Shown: positions 44,351 through 56,995, counted from the stretch's first letter. The stretch: 64,000 bases of DNA from Phorcus lineatus (GCA_921293015.1 OV121089.1:44835220-44899219); one strand, 5' to 3'. Program-made: numbers and translations. Notes: a model not told the origin generated them from the sequence alone.

Positions 44351-45784
44351 TTACCTTGCAATAGTTATTTGCTCTGATTTCTTATATACCGATCAATTGC
44401 AGACCCTTTGGCCTTTCCAGATAGAATGGAAATAGAAAAAGACTTCTCATGTTCATTATATATGTAACTTCATGCTGTTGTTGACCTTTTGTATGATATA
44501 TCACAAGTGTTGAATCTTGAGACACACTGTGCTTCTTCTTTGACATTTCTCTTGGCTTTTGACAAATCAGTCCAGTAATTAGTTGCAATGAGATAATAAA
44601 TCAGAGATGTTCACTGTTATATGTCGGGTCACCTACCATCTCTTGAACATTAGCCTTCAGTGGTTTTGCTCCTTCATGGTCAACTCTGAATATGAAAATA
44701 GATCACTATTATCTTAAAGGCACTAATTCAAATTGGCCATATGAGGCATTTAAGGCATATGAGTTTGTAGGCATTCATTTCAGCTTTCTATCGATCCAAT
44801 GAGATACTTTTTATACCTTATAATTGACCTGTAATTGAGGCGTGCACAAAAGGGAGAAAATATGTACCTGGGAAAACAGCTTAATTGGTAATGTTTGCAG
44901 CTTTTAAATTTGAGAACAAATGATGACGTATTGTTTATAAAGCAAAATGTTAACTTAACCGATTTCATAAATGCAGTATAAGCATTGTTATTGGATTAAC
45001 TATAGCTGCTGTCATATTCGCTTTTCTTTGTTTAAATTTTTCTGTGATCATGCTGTACTTTATTAGGATTTACTGCATATCACTCATTATATACTTCTGT
45101 TCTTTTAGAATCAACTTATAACCTGAATATGTGAATAGGTAACTTACGAGGTAGATTACCTGGGTGCTGAACCTAGTACTATCAAGAGATATACATTATC
45201 TGTGCATTCGTTGCATTTACATAATATTGTTGTGTGCAAGTGCCTTTAAACCCACTAACTGGAGTTTTGTTGCTGTCTGGGCAGTTAGGGAAGCAATGTG
45301 GCTAACATAAACCTTCTCATCACAAAGAGAGCTTTGAAAACAACAGGCTCAGAACCTCCACCATGCTTTTCAAGAAAAGTTTGAAAAGAAACTCAATCAA
45401 CCAAGGAACCATCGCTCTCTTTCATCCTGGCGTAGATGTTAGAAGTCAAATGATATGGCAGTCACTTGGGCATTTTGCATCACAGATTGACCACTCTAAG
45501 ACCATTGCTTGAGTTAATGGCCCTGTACAGACAAGAACTCTTGAAAAGTTAGATTTCTCTACATCAGTGCTGTCTGGCTCTGGATCAGAATGAACAAGAT
45601 AGAGGATGGAGATGTACATTCTAATGTTCTACTTAACCTTTTCTTTTCTCTCCTTGATTTTCATCTTGGAGCTCTTGCCTTGGTCTTTCATTGGGGACCA
45701 CTTTTAAAAAATATAACAGCAATCACGTTTCTTGATGGATTGCATGGATCTTTTGAGGAGGTTGTCATATATGCAGTAAGGTCT

Positions 45785-45957
45785 TGGTGCAATGCTACAC
45801 TGAATTTTGGCGCAGTACCACTCATGGTTTCAAACTCAAGTTTCAGCCAAAGCTCGCAGGTTTCATCGCAATTCATGGCCACGATGGTGTTGCGGGCTTC
45901 TCCCTGTAATAATATTAGCAGCCGCACTATGAGTGAAATATTGTTAATTCCCCAATA
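45785..45957 (+). mobile_element. SINE body fragment, plus orientation
   Basis: GTGCAATGCTACACTGAATT, TGGCGCAGTACCACTCATGG, GCAGGTTTCATCGCAATTCA and ACGATGGTGTTGCGGGCTTC match the complement of the copies at 18.7, 28.5 and 30.3 kb. It ends AGCAGCCGCACTATGAG with GAAATATTG. The longer chance frame over it (45590-45958) is not a gene. Confidence 0.75.
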
Positions 45958-45959
45958 AA

Positions 45960-47575
45960 TATTAGTTCATGTAAAATGTACTATCTACAGAGGGTCAAAC
46001 ATATCGTAATTACTCAACCCGATTAATCATAGTTGTAGAAGACATTATCGCTTATCAAGCGAAAACTGCAAGCAGCCATTTTAGTGTGAACATGTTTTAA
46101 GAGAGAAACTGTTTTGCATAGCTTAACCAAACTTGATAAGGTGGTTTTAGGACTCCATATATTAATAATGAAAGAATGTCTAGCAGTTAGTTACATTGGT
46201 TTTCATTTTAGTAAGATCACTTAATTTCATTAAGAAAACATTTGACAGTGTCTTAAAGTGCAAGAAATGATTGTGAAGTGAAAACACATCTTTGGTAACT
46301 GTAAGACAGACTGTGCAATGTCGAAGTATGAACAATGGAAGTTTTTTCATAATCCACCATTTCCAGCGTCTTTTGCAAACTGTCTGTGTATTGATTGGCT
46401 TATAAAGGCCAGCAGGTAGTTATGGGTGGGGCAGAATTGGTAATTAATGCAGAGTTGGGTTTAGCTATTCCACTTTTCTTTAATTGAAGCAATTGCCTTA
46501 GCGTTTTGATGTGATGTTGCTGGGATAAACTTGCGCGAGAAGAAAAGACAAGGAATTAGAGGATAATTGCTTTTATTGATTTCCGTAGTGCTTTTAGACT
46601 TGAAGCTCAACTCAACTTACTTACTTTTAGATGTCAGCTATGGGCACTTATATTACAGTGTTTGGGCATTCTTTGACACCTGATTTGAAATTCTTGATAT
46701 TTCTGAATTTATAGTAACGTGTATGGGGCAACTTTTATGAAATAAGAACTTCTTGACGACTAAAATAGATTGTTAATTCAATAATCATTTTCTGTGAATT
46801 CCTTAAATTGTTTTTTCGGTAACTGATGAAATTAGGTGAAACAAACTCTTTTTCTTTTCGACTTTTATCAAGTTTTTAAATTTTATAGAATATCTTTGTC
46901 ATTGTAAATAAGAGATCTCAATTAAGGATTGATGTAAACTGTAAGACACTCGTGTTTATGAATGACAAACTCTAAATAAGGACAACCGTGATAGATAATA
47001 TTCAACACTATTTTCAGTCATTTGCAAAATTCTTTTATGTAATTTGAAACTACCAAGCTTCTGCCATCCTAAACTTTGTTAAAGCATTATTCTGTTGCTA
47101 AAACACTGAGTCCCAAGATTGGATATGACAAGTTGAATTATGATTTCCCAGGTCATATTTTAAATTCAGAAGCTTTGAATTCAGAAAAGCTGCTTTTTCA
47201 AATATGAAATAGAAAATCATAGACATGACGTAAATGATTTACCACAGAAACCCAAGGAAATACAGCTAGAATTTGGAAAGTTCCTAGAATGTTGGTCTCG
47301 GCAGATGAAAACAAACCAGTCACAACTCCCTGATTTGAAACTCTGATGTACGGTTCATGAATTGCAAAGTTTTCTAGAGGTGAATTTAATAAAATTCTAA
47401 TTTGATAATTGACATTAAATTAGTCTTCAAACCTACATCCAATTTCAGAATTATACGCAATCATCTGTAGCAATACACACAGTAAACAAAAGGACAATAT
47501 TGCATTGCACAACATTTGGAATCATAGAGAGCTTGACATCTTTGTTTGCCAAGTTACTCAAGGTTGAGAACTCTT
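45960..47575. other. Gene-free stretch
   Basis: AT-rich, without repeats I can name. The part at about 46380-46570 has more balanced composition and TAATTAAT/CAATTGCC words; it could be regulatory, with nothing stronger to support it. Confidence 0.35.
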
Positions 47576-47579
47576 CTCA

Positions 47580-47700
47580 GAGATAGCACAGTGGGATTGC
47601 AACGCCATTTAGGCTAGAGGTCCTGGGTTCAGATCCTGCAAGAAGCTACCTTTGGGAATTGTTTTGGTGAAATAATATGTTGAAATTCAGTGTAATTCCA
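47580..47700 (+). mobile_element. SINE head with A and B boxes, plus orientation
   Basis: TAGCACAGTGG at 47584-47594 (A box) and GGTTCAGATCC at 47626-47636 (B box), 31 bp apart. The 3' part is too diverged to delimit. Confidence 0.65.
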
Positions 47701-48655
47701 CCCATTGTTTTCTAAACAGATGCTTTGATTTGGTTCAGTTTGGTGCTCAAAGGTTTACCAACAATGGATTACTATTTTTGTTTGGTAGGTTTTTCTTGCT
47801 ATTGAAGTAGCTACCAGCAGCCAGACATTTTTCACTTTATAACAAACTGAAAATTCTTTGAAACAAACTGATCATCACTTCATAACAAACCGTTTCATTA
47901 TTTCAATTATTTCATCAAATGAAACCGAAAACTACATCATAGCAACCGTCATAATCTATTGTAAAATGATCATGTTGTTTTATCTTTGTCAACATCATTA
48001 TTATCATAATCTTTGCACATGAAACTTATTTGCATATTTGGCCTTTAACGGTGAATGTCAATTTCATCATTATTATTGTATTTATAGTGGAAAGTAGAAG
48101 ATACTATATAGAACAAATACTTTGGTCCTCCATGTATTCGAGTATAATATTTTGTTTCATGCCATGTTATATAAAGGTGAAAATAAATGATAAACTTTTT
48201 CAGGCATATGTCAGAGTCTGTTGATATTAAAAGGCTTGAGGAGGGATCCGCATTCATTTACATGAAAATGCAATTTCATTTTTGTATGTTTGTATTAGTA
48301 AAGAGACAATTGAGACATTATTTCACAAACTTGTCTAAAGATATTTTCCCTCATAAAAGTGAATCTTATAAAAAAAATGAATGCCATTATATGTCATTCT
48401 GTAGTCTTCCATGAATTCAAATATGGCTGTATTGACATCTGATACGAAGAAACACAAAAACATTTCTTCTCAAATGTGACACAAATTAAACTTGTTTGAT
48501 CTCTATAAGAATAATGTTCCTTTTTCTTGGATATATGGAACATATCAGATGAAACTACATTTCATGACTTTGGTTTTATGTTTATTAACCACATTTAGGG
48601 TAAATAAAGGATTAATTAAAAAAATAGGATTGTTTTAAAAAGATAGAAAGTCAAC
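47700..48655. other. Gene-free stretch
   Basis: Very AT-rich. No exon, repeat or RNA gene recognised. Confidence 0.4.
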
Positions 48656-48659
48656 TCAA

Positions 48660-49305
48660 TGAGTCAAGGATTCAGTGTGAAACGAGCTAAATTGAGTTTG
48701 AAACAAAATCATTCACTAGTTTATAAAAGATAGTATAAAATGTTATTACTATTCTGTTTAGTATTCTGTTTAACTTGCCCACAAAAACAAGCATATTTGG
48801 CGAGAGAGTGCTAAAACTAACATTCAGCAACTAGATTGTCATTGTGACGTTGGCGCTAATATTATGACGTCATAACTACAAAGGATTGTAGCGTCATACA
48901 TGCAGGGGTATGACGCTAGTTTAATATTGCCTTATATATATATATATTATTACTCGCCCGTGTAAGATACCGCAGTATAATATTTATACGGCGATATTAA
49001 ACTAGTGCAATACCGCTGCACGTATGACGTCATAATATTGTGTGGTTATGACGTCACAATGTTGGCACTGCCGTCACAATGGCAGCTAAGTCGCGGAAAT
49101 GTTTCATTAAGTACACTTTCGGCAATCATGCTTGATTACTGAGGTCAAGTAATAAACAGAATACTAAACTTCCTTCCATCTAATACTATTTTTATTAAAC
49201 TCGTTAATGATTTTGTATCAAACTCGCTTTCGCTCGTTTTATACATAATCATCAACTCGTTTAATAAAAATAGTATTAAATGGAAGGTCGTTTAGTATCC
49301 TCTAT
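48660..49305. mobile_element. Composite fold-back element (two inverted halves)
   Basis: The left half (48660-48935) is a decayed inverted copy: GGGGTATGACGCTAGTTTAA corresponds to the complement of TAAACTAG.GCAATACC at 49000. The right half (48950-49305) is well kept: ACTCGCCCGTGTAAGATACC, GCGATATTAAACTAG, then the hairpin with TACTATTTTTATTAAACTCG and its complement, ending GGTCGTTTAGTATCC. A TATATATA centre joins them. Three perfect CRE palindromes TGACGTCA lie inside (48865, 49025, 49049). Confidence 0.75.
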
Positions 49306-50394
49306 TTACACTGCAGTACACAGTTGAGTAATAAATAGGGATAATTAACACTTTCTTTGAAATAATGATTAAAACGAGTAAATAATTTCATAGAAAACAA
49401 AACTCCATTCATCAAGCAAAATTGCTAAAGATGATGAAACTGGGATATCCTAGAATCTGATACAAATTTCATAGTTTTATTAGCATTGTGACATCACAAT
49501 TGGAAACTAGTGTGACATCATAAGTACAGCAGTATTACAGTAGTATTATATTTCTATACAAGAACTTCACTGTGCTATTTTCAACAGTTAAGCGATAAAT
49601 CAGTTTCAACTTGATTTGATGAATTATTCATGAAATTTGGTGTAAAAAGACATAATATGTAAATGTTTAATATTTCCAAGGTATTTAAAATTTTTATAGG
49701 AAACTTAATAGAAATTATATTGTATTCTTCAACTATTAATGTCTTTAATGTCTTGCAAATGGCTTTACTTTTTCTTACATATGAAATGTACATGTTGCAC
49801 TCTGTGACATTTCTGGTTCTGCATTTATTCTAATAAAGCCATATCTATATCATGTTAGGTAATTTGATGTAGGACAACTGTCAGATGATATTCAGATCAT
49901 GGTGGTTTCCTAATCTGGATAACGTTTTTATCTAGATCTGTATCAGCTGAAATTTTCCATTAATAATCCTTGTATTTCTGTGGTTCTTTGATCTGGGACA
50001 GACTGACAGAGACAGAAATATACGAGAGGAATGATGGCACTTTCATGAGCCAGAAAATGATTCCACCTAAATATCTCTCAACTGGCATATGCATTTTATT
50101 TTGTCCATAAAACATATAAAAAAACCGTCTAAGTGAGTTAGGAATTTGAGAAGTAAACACTTTTTACATTGTATAAAGAAAGCTTGAAAAGAAGCCTTTC
50201 CTAAAATGTAGTTCTGTTGATTCAAACGCCAAAATTAAAGGAAACCCAAAAGTTTTGCTAGCCTGGACGACAATTTGGCAGGTTCTTGGTAATGTAATAG
50301 TCCTTATTCGATACACTGCTTTCCTTTGTGGAGATGTATAAAAGTAATATCAAGTCAAAAGAATAGATCGCAATCATTTTTCTTCTTTTCTTAC

Positions 50395-50545
50395 TTGTCC
50401 ATGGAAGATACTGCAGTGTAATATTTTTGCGACAATATTATACTAGTGTAATATCCCTTGCTCTATGACATCAGAATAGTGCATGCTTATGCTAAAAAAA
50501 TTGTTGTGGTTTTAATAAAAAAATCGTTTTAAATGGAAGGTTGTT
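50395..50545. mobile_element. Fold-back element fragment
   Basis: GGAAGATACTGCAGTGTAAT, TATTATACTAGTGTAATA and later TTTTAAATGGAAGGTTGTTA match the beginning and end of the copy at 48950-49305, with the middle lost. Confidence 0.6.
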
Positions 50546-50637
50546 AAGCATCTTCTTTGAATCCAACAGCATGGTCGCACTAACTTTTAGTCAATCAAAA
50601 TAAGCTGTGATAACAGCGATTTGCAAAACTTATTGGC

Positions 50638-51056
50638 ATGTTCAATCCTATAAATTTACCTTTTATTCACAAGAGATTCTACCCAGAGATAACATCTATC
50701 AATCATGATAAAACAAGCTTCCCGAGGTATCTTATTCCATTAATCAAATCCAAACCTGAACATGATATTGATGTATTGCTGATTGAAGACCATACACATT
50801 TGAGATTTACACAACCTGGCATTTATTCGTTAAGTTGTCAACGGGAATGAGAAATTATCGGTCATTATTGTCGATCCTCCAGAGCCTAATGACAGTCCTG
50901 TTGGAAATGGTCTTCTTCTTGTTGATTCTGCCATTAAAACTGGTTGAGCAATTTTCTGTAAAAATTTGTACATTACCATCGTCAAAATGAAAATATCATT
51001 TAAAAAAATAGAAGTTGTCAACCCTGAGCCTTTGCAGACAACAGCTGACTCTTAAT
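50638..51056 (+). pseudogene. Possible decayed coding fossil of unknown origin
   Basis: Three adjoining frames read like protein: 70 codons from the ATG at 50638 (PFIHKRFYPEITSI, then LLIEDHTHLRFTQPG), then a shifted frame at about 50843 (NGNEKLSVIIVDPPEPNDSP, VGNGLLLVDSAIKTG), then another ending PEPLQTTADS at about 51054. This pattern fits an old gene or transposon fragment broken by frameshifts. I cannot name the source and no flanking repeats were seen. Confidence 0.25.
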
Positions 51057-51294
51057 TGAGAAATCAGAAACAGCAAGCACTCTAGTCCAAAGTGAAAATG
51101 ATAATTCTCATCAATCTCTGACTTAAGACCACAACAGAACATCATATCAGCTGACCAAACCAACAGAAGAAGATAAGCATTGATAACAAGCGCTGTATGT
51201 CAATCTGGACCAAGACCTGACCATCTGGCAATAACAACAGCTCAGATCGGACCTTAGCCACAAGTTCTTGGGGTACATAAACAGAAGCTGTTGT

Positions 51295-51302
51295 TATAAA
51301 TA
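51295..51302 (+). promoter_or_regulatory. TATA-box candidate for an internal promoter
   Basis: TATAAATA lies just upstream of an abrupt change to GC- and CpG-richer sequence (51310-51700). The spacing would place a start near 51325-51330. Supported only by composition and the downstream donor site. Confidence 0.35.
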
Positions 51303-51325
51303 TTCAATAATCGGCATGCCAAAAG

Positions 51326-51606
51326 CAAGGAGAGCCGGAGAGTGGACCGAAGGTATTGATCGGCGTCGATAACCAAGTGTAGCCCATGCCGGCTGTAGTT
51401 CAAGCAGCGTGCGTCTCTTAGAGCCAGCTCTGTTCTGGCATAGATTTACATGACAGATTTAGAGTCTTGTCTCCGACTGACAGTCCCTTCTTGTAGCTCA
51501 GTAGCCGATTGCCCGAGTGTCGTCAGGAGAAGTGACAGAGCCATTAGCTCAGGAGATACCTAGGAGCTGGCAGGTGCTTGTTGAACCCAACTGGACACAT
51601 TTACAG
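51326..51606 (+). other. Candidate non-coding first exon (5' UTR)
   Basis: CpG-rich sequence with stops in all frames follows the TATA-like box and ends at TTTACAG/GTACTT (donor at 51607). An earlier donor-like CAG/GTGCTT lies near 51573. It would suit an alternative start of the RIM-BP gene producing a form without the coiled coil, or the start of another gene. The start position is a guess. Confidence 0.35.
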
Positions 51607-51779
51607 GTACTTTTCATTCATTACTGGACCGCTGAGTCCGGCCACCTTGAACTAGGGCTGACGTGAAAGGGTGTGAACTCTTCTAGTACTGTTTGTCATA
51701 CTGCTAATAGTCTCAGTTTGTTACGGCAAGCGTTTTAACTGACATGGCTGGTTTTGGTGCTTTTGTGTTGGTCATTCCT

Positions 51780-53530
51780 CTAGACATTCTGTTATTGCTT
51801 TGAAGGTCGTATATATTGGTGTATGATGATGGTGTTAATGGTTAAGTTGTAACTCAAGCTGTGATGGTTCCATTTGTCACTGCTTTCTTTCCTTATTGTG
51901 TTTTTTATGTGATTGTGAGTGAAACGATGGGGCGTGTGAAGCTTGTTAATCATATGACGTGTAAAGCATGTCTTCTCAGGACTAATCATTAAGACAAGAG
52001 AAATGGTAACTGAACTTGATTCTTGCACCATTGCTTACCTTATTCCTATACTTCTACAGTTGCCGAGTTACGAGGCATTTTCAAAGGGAGGGGACATCTA
52101 TTGAAAAGAGGGTTTACCATTTTTACAGTCGATTTTAAAAAGGCAGGAACCTTTCTGGATCAGCCACTGCTTCTATACAGACAAACTTTTTGTGTTTATA
52201 TATGATGAGCAACAAAAAATTTGCAAATGACCATCTTTTCATCTTAAGACCTGATGTTGAAAGTTCTGACAGTGAATTGGTTTAGGACGGACAGTTCAGG
52301 CTCACTTGTGTTTGATATGCAGTTGGGATTCTTGCTGCCTTCTCAGCAATGTCACCATAAAGTATATAGCAGTTTTCCTTTTGGATTTCATTCATTTTAA
52401 CTTATTGATTGAGATAGGATTAATGATTTCAGGAAGCTTTTTTTGAGATTGAAAATATATATAATTTGGTATTCATCTGTGTGGAATTGATAGGTACTAT
52501 ATCATATAGCAGCATCTAAACATCTAAACATCTAAAACTGAAGAACTCAGCATTTCTCTTGATGATAATCTTAATATTTAGTAACTTTTTATTAACTTAA
52601 ATTCAAGAGCTTTTTCATTTTCCATTTTCAGAGAATCATCAATGAAATTGTTAATGTGTCAGATTTAACAGGTATTCTTCAAAAGGTCAAAGTGGAGGTT
52701 TAGGATATCCAGTTGTGAGGTGTTAATGATAAATTCAAATAAGGGTAGGTGTTTAAGGGTTTTGTAGCATCATTTTCAGTTAACAACTGGAAGAATAGGT
52801 GATTGAATTGGCTAGGTGATTTACCTTCTCTTCCGAATGAATGACCTTGAGAAGTAGACTGCTGCTGATGTGCCTGTCTGTTATAAATTGGAATTTTTCG
52901 AGTTCTGTGGAATCCTTGAAAAGCAGTAAATTGTGTGGAATTGTATTTTGGTGAAGGGTTATATTTAGCTTCAAGGATTTAGGAAAGGTAGTTATAGATA
53001 TATATTTCTAAAATCTTAACCTGCTTTATCAGTTACTGATAATAAAAAAATGTAAGATATGGTATGCAGTCAATTGTGTGGAATTGTATTCTGGTGAAAG
53101 GTTATATTTAGCTTCTAGGAAATAAGAGTGGTAGTTATATGTATATTTCTAAAATCTTTACCTGCTTTATCAGTTACTGATAATAAAAGGAAATAAGATC
53201 AATATTTGCTCATCAAGCATCTACCTATTTGGAAAGATTTCTAGAGCTAATAGCATATTTCCATTTTATCCTACTTGTTCAGTGATATATTATTAATCTA
53301 GTCAAACACAGCTTGGTAATAACCATACACCTTATTTTATTGTTTAGTCTTTTGCATCTTTTAACTCAAACCAACAAAATTGGAACTGGCGGTCGATAAT
53401 GGCAAACTGACTCTTAATTTGCAAACACCAGAGATATTTGTAAAATTTGGACATCTCCTTACTCTATCCATGAAAAAGAAAGACAAGCTACATTATGAAA
53501 TTCTTCAAAGGCATTTAGAAGTTGGTGTAA
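51780..53530. other. Gene-free stretch with one duplication
   Basis: AT-rich. It holds the tandem duplication at 52931-53188 (listed separately) and a purine-rich block near 52080 whose CTTTCTGGATCAGCCACTG end resembles the GGATCC-type elements. No exon supported. Confidence 0.4.
52931..53188. repeat. Tandem duplication with 143-bp period, two copies
   Basis: TTGTGTGGAATTGTATT.TGG, GGTTATATTTAGCTTC, TTTCTAAAATCTT.ACCTGC and TTTATCAGTTACTGATAATA occur at 52931 and 53074 on. Confidence 0.8.
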
Positions 53531-53534
53531 TAAT

Positions 53535-53725
53535 ACTTGACAATTATTCTGGATAACAACTTCTTTATTTGATTTTTCACGACGTTTCTAGGCTACTTCT
53601 TGCCCCTTCTTCACGTGACGCAAATAAAGAAGTTGTCATGGAGTTACCTGAAGAAGGGGCAAGAAGTAGCCCAGAAACGTGAAAAATCAAATAAAGAAGT
53701 TGTTATCCATAAGAATTGTCTAGTA
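53535..53725. mobile_element. Hairpin element with about 75-nt arms
   Basis: The left arm (53538-53613) and right arm (53649-53722) are near-perfect inverted repeats. They share GGATAACAACTTCTTTATTT, GATTTTTCACG and CTACTTCTTGCCCCTTCTTC on the left, with complements on the right. The 35-nt loop contains a further partial copy (AAATAAAGAAGTTGTCATGG). The right arm has CTGAAGA...GGGC...GCCC...GAAAC, a hammerhead-like order. Confidence 0.8.
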
Positions 53726-55727
53726 AGGTAGAATATCCTGACAAGTTGACTTCCACTTTGCAAACATGTGATATTTGTATCCCTCTAGACGTCTCGTTGC
53801 TCCACCCAGCTCTCGACCACCTACACCAATGATTCACAATTCAGGAATGGTTTTTACTCTGAGTGATTTAATAGGATAAGAATCAATGTGTACAAGTGTT
53901 AGCATGTGCTTATTAGGATAGTCATGGAACTTTCAATATTTTTCAAGCTAAGAGGTTTCGCTTCAATTTCCATTCCAATAATTGAAGTAACTCTAATTGT
54001 TGACATCAGTTTGATATAGTTGTTTCTCAGTAAAACTTTTGAACAATCAACAGATGGGGAATATCACATGAAATGGTAATTTGGGCTTCTTTCAGAGGCA
54101 TTTAAGTCGCTGTGTCATAGGTACCATGTGTGCACTTGTGCTACATCATAATTAGAAAGCAATAAATGTTGCAGGTGGTGTTGTTGTTTAGGTCAAATAA
54201 TTAATGTAACAGCACTGACATGAGCTTCTAAACTGATTTATTAAACGGAAAAAACTGATCTAGATCAGTTAAATGCACTATTGGAAAAAAATGTCATATT
54301 TTTAATGGCTGAATTTGCCATTCAAAATACTATTAGATTAAACATCTCATCATACAACTGGATTATCCATAGTCTTTGAAAATGGTCTCATCTTCAAAGG
54401 AAAAAAATTTGGCGGCCATTTTAGTGTGAGCACCTTTTATTAAACTAGGGAAATAGATTCATGTTGCTCAACCAAACCATGTACATTTGGTTTACAGCTC
54501 TAGTTATTGATTTTGGGAAGATTGTTTGCATTTGGAACATTTCTTCTCCAATGTGCGAGTTCTCTTCATTGACATAAGAAAATGTGCTACAGCCCCTTTA
54601 AGACATCAGTTTGATTTTGTAATTGAAAATTTTTTAGAACCTGTATTCTATTATTGATCATTTTTAACCAAATTGAATAGTGGGTCAATATATGGAAGAA
54701 TGTTTGACAGATTCTAATCTTGGCATATGTATATATCAAATTTCCTGAAATAATAAATAATGGATGAAGAAGATGACATTTACTGACACAATAGATAGAT
54801 CAAACTGTTAGTCATATCTTCTCAATCTAGTGGCAAATGATTATCTCTGTTAACTTTTTAACTAGGAAAAAATTTTCATGATGTTGTTATTCTTTTTATA
54901 TTCAAACACAATGTAAGACAACAATTTGTTTCTTGTTCAAATTGACTATCGTCAAATACAAAATAGCTGCAGAAGGAGTTAATTAGGAACGCTACTGTCC
55001 TTGATCATTTTCCGATTGTCCACTAGTCTGTGTTGTTGCCGACAGGTTTCATTTATGCAAATTAAGTCATAAAGGGTGTACAGCCTTTCTTTTGGCAATG
55101 GCATTGACGACATGATTTATCCCTTATTAACTTTAAGAGATAACTATGTTTAGTTCTGGATTTTGAATACTCTGTTACAAGTATAAAATTGAAAAAAGAG
55201 CCGGGTATTGCTTTACCGTCAGTTTTCCCCATTTAAATACTTAATGAATGAATTAACCTCTTTATCAATCTCTATAGGGGTTTATTAAATACAGGGTATC
55301 AGCAGTGATGGTTGATTAATTCAATATCAGGATTGAGAGATAAGAAATTTCCTGGCTATTTCATTAATTAGTCAGGACAATTTGTGTGGAATCAGGCTCC
55401 ATGTTTGATATCACAAATGATGCTGAATGTTTAATTAAATACCTGATAGGAATTTTATCAGAATTCCATTGACTTACTAATTTACGTAATTCACTTATAA
55501 GCATTCCCCATTTAAAAATCCGGAGTTGATGCCCTAAACGCCTCTTTAATTTTTGCAACTGATGATTTTTCTTAACCTCAAAATACATTCTTAAAGAGGA
55601 AGAAAAAGAGACAACAGAAAACACAAGCCCTGTCTTACACCTGCTGCCAGATCCTGGATGGTAACTGTTCGTATAAACATTGTCTTTTCTTATTGCTTTC
55701 AATTATACAAAGATCATTTTAAAAGTT
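53726..55727. other. Gene-free stretch, possibly regulatory at 54940-55140
   Basis: AT-rich. Around 54940-55140 the sequence is more balanced and carries ATGCAAAT (55055-55062), GTTAATTAGG and TTATTAAC, so it may be an enhancer. Only motif content supports this. Confidence 0.3.
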
Positions 55728-55728
55728 C

Positions 55729-55809
55729 CTGTAATCATAACGCAGCTAATGGCTGTAATATTGCCCAAGCGGCGTTATACAACAACTCACTCACTAACTG
55801 TGATCATAA
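55729..55809 (+). mobile_element. 57-bp tail-only retroposon with 12-bp target duplication
   Basis: CTGTAATCATAA (55729-55740) and CTGTGATCATAA (55798-55809) flank an insert starting CGCAGCTAATGGCTGTAATA, then TGCCCAAGCGGCGTTATAC and CTCACTCACTA. Same structure as the inserts at 24.3 and 61.2 kb. Confidence 0.75.
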
Positions 55810-56995
55810 ATTTCCAAACCAATGATTTTAATGACTGTAATATTCAAGCTACAGGGTCATTTGGTGCCAGACCATTCTGTACGGCCAATTATAAAAATAA
55901 AAAGAGTTAGCCTTTCACCTTAAGAAACTAAACACAATTACATTGTTGGTACCTTTATAAGCCTCTGGGATCGAAAGGGTTAACAAAGGATAGACTACTA
56001 AGTAAAGGGCTCAATATGGGATATAATTTACTATAATTTACTGAGGGTTTTTAAATATTTTTCCAAACATGACCCTTTTTCAATGTTGCTGGTTTAAACT
56101 CTAGATGATAAATGGTGCAAGTTTTTGTCTTATTGAAATTCTGTAAGCATTACAGCTAGGAAAAAGGTCTTCTGGAACAATAATCAATAAAAGCCTTTTA
56201 AGCTCATATAAACTTCACCACTTGCAAAGTATGTAGCCTGGGAGTCTCTAAGAGTTGTTGATGGCTCATAACAGTGAATGTTTTCATCATTTGTTCATAT
56301 ATTTTTTTGATCATATGGATGGTAAGGGCATTTTTCTTTATGATTTGTTAATTTTTATAGATAAAAGTAGCATTATAAAGGTTCAATATTTCATTGAAGT
56401 ATTTATTGGTACATGTGCATAAATTCATTATAATGATTGCATGATAGACATAAAAGTTTCAGATGAAAGATGCATTTGATGTATTCATCAAGAAGATTAT
56501 TTTGATAGATTTAGAAAGAGTAAATGGATATAATCCAAAATTCAATGGTATACCACATTCATCAGTTGATTGGAAGTTTTCTCTTTGTCAAACAATTCCA
56601 GGTGCAATTAAGTTTGATTTAAAGAATCATTTGAGAGATTCAAATTGATCAGTGATAAGATTAATTTCTATATATAATTATATTTATGTAGTGATTTTTT
56701 TGTGATTATTTCTCTTTATAGCATGTCATGTTTTGATTCAGACATTCATTCATTGATTTAACCATTGGTAAGATAAAGATAGAGCGATTCAGTCAAAAAT
56801 TCTTCATTTATTCATTTGTCACAATACCACTACCATATTTCTTAATCTTTATTGGATTTATTCATGACAGCGACATTCATTAATTCATTCATCCATTTTT
56901 TGTTAATAGTCGATACTGATTGCATTATGTTAGATTGATGATCAGAGCATGTGTGTGAGAACTTCACCTTGTTGCCTCGGCCATGACATGTTTGT
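55810..56995. other. Gene-free stretch
   Basis: AT-rich. A 61-codon frame at 56463-56648 follows an acceptor-like TTTCAG but has no family match I recognise and no clear donor, so I do not call it. Confidence 0.35.

Noticed and set aside
45590-45958. 122-codon plus-strand frame
   Set aside because: More than half overlies a SINE body.
56463-56648. 61-codon frame after an acceptor-like TTTCAG
   Set aside because: No clear donor, no family recognised, AT-driven codon use.
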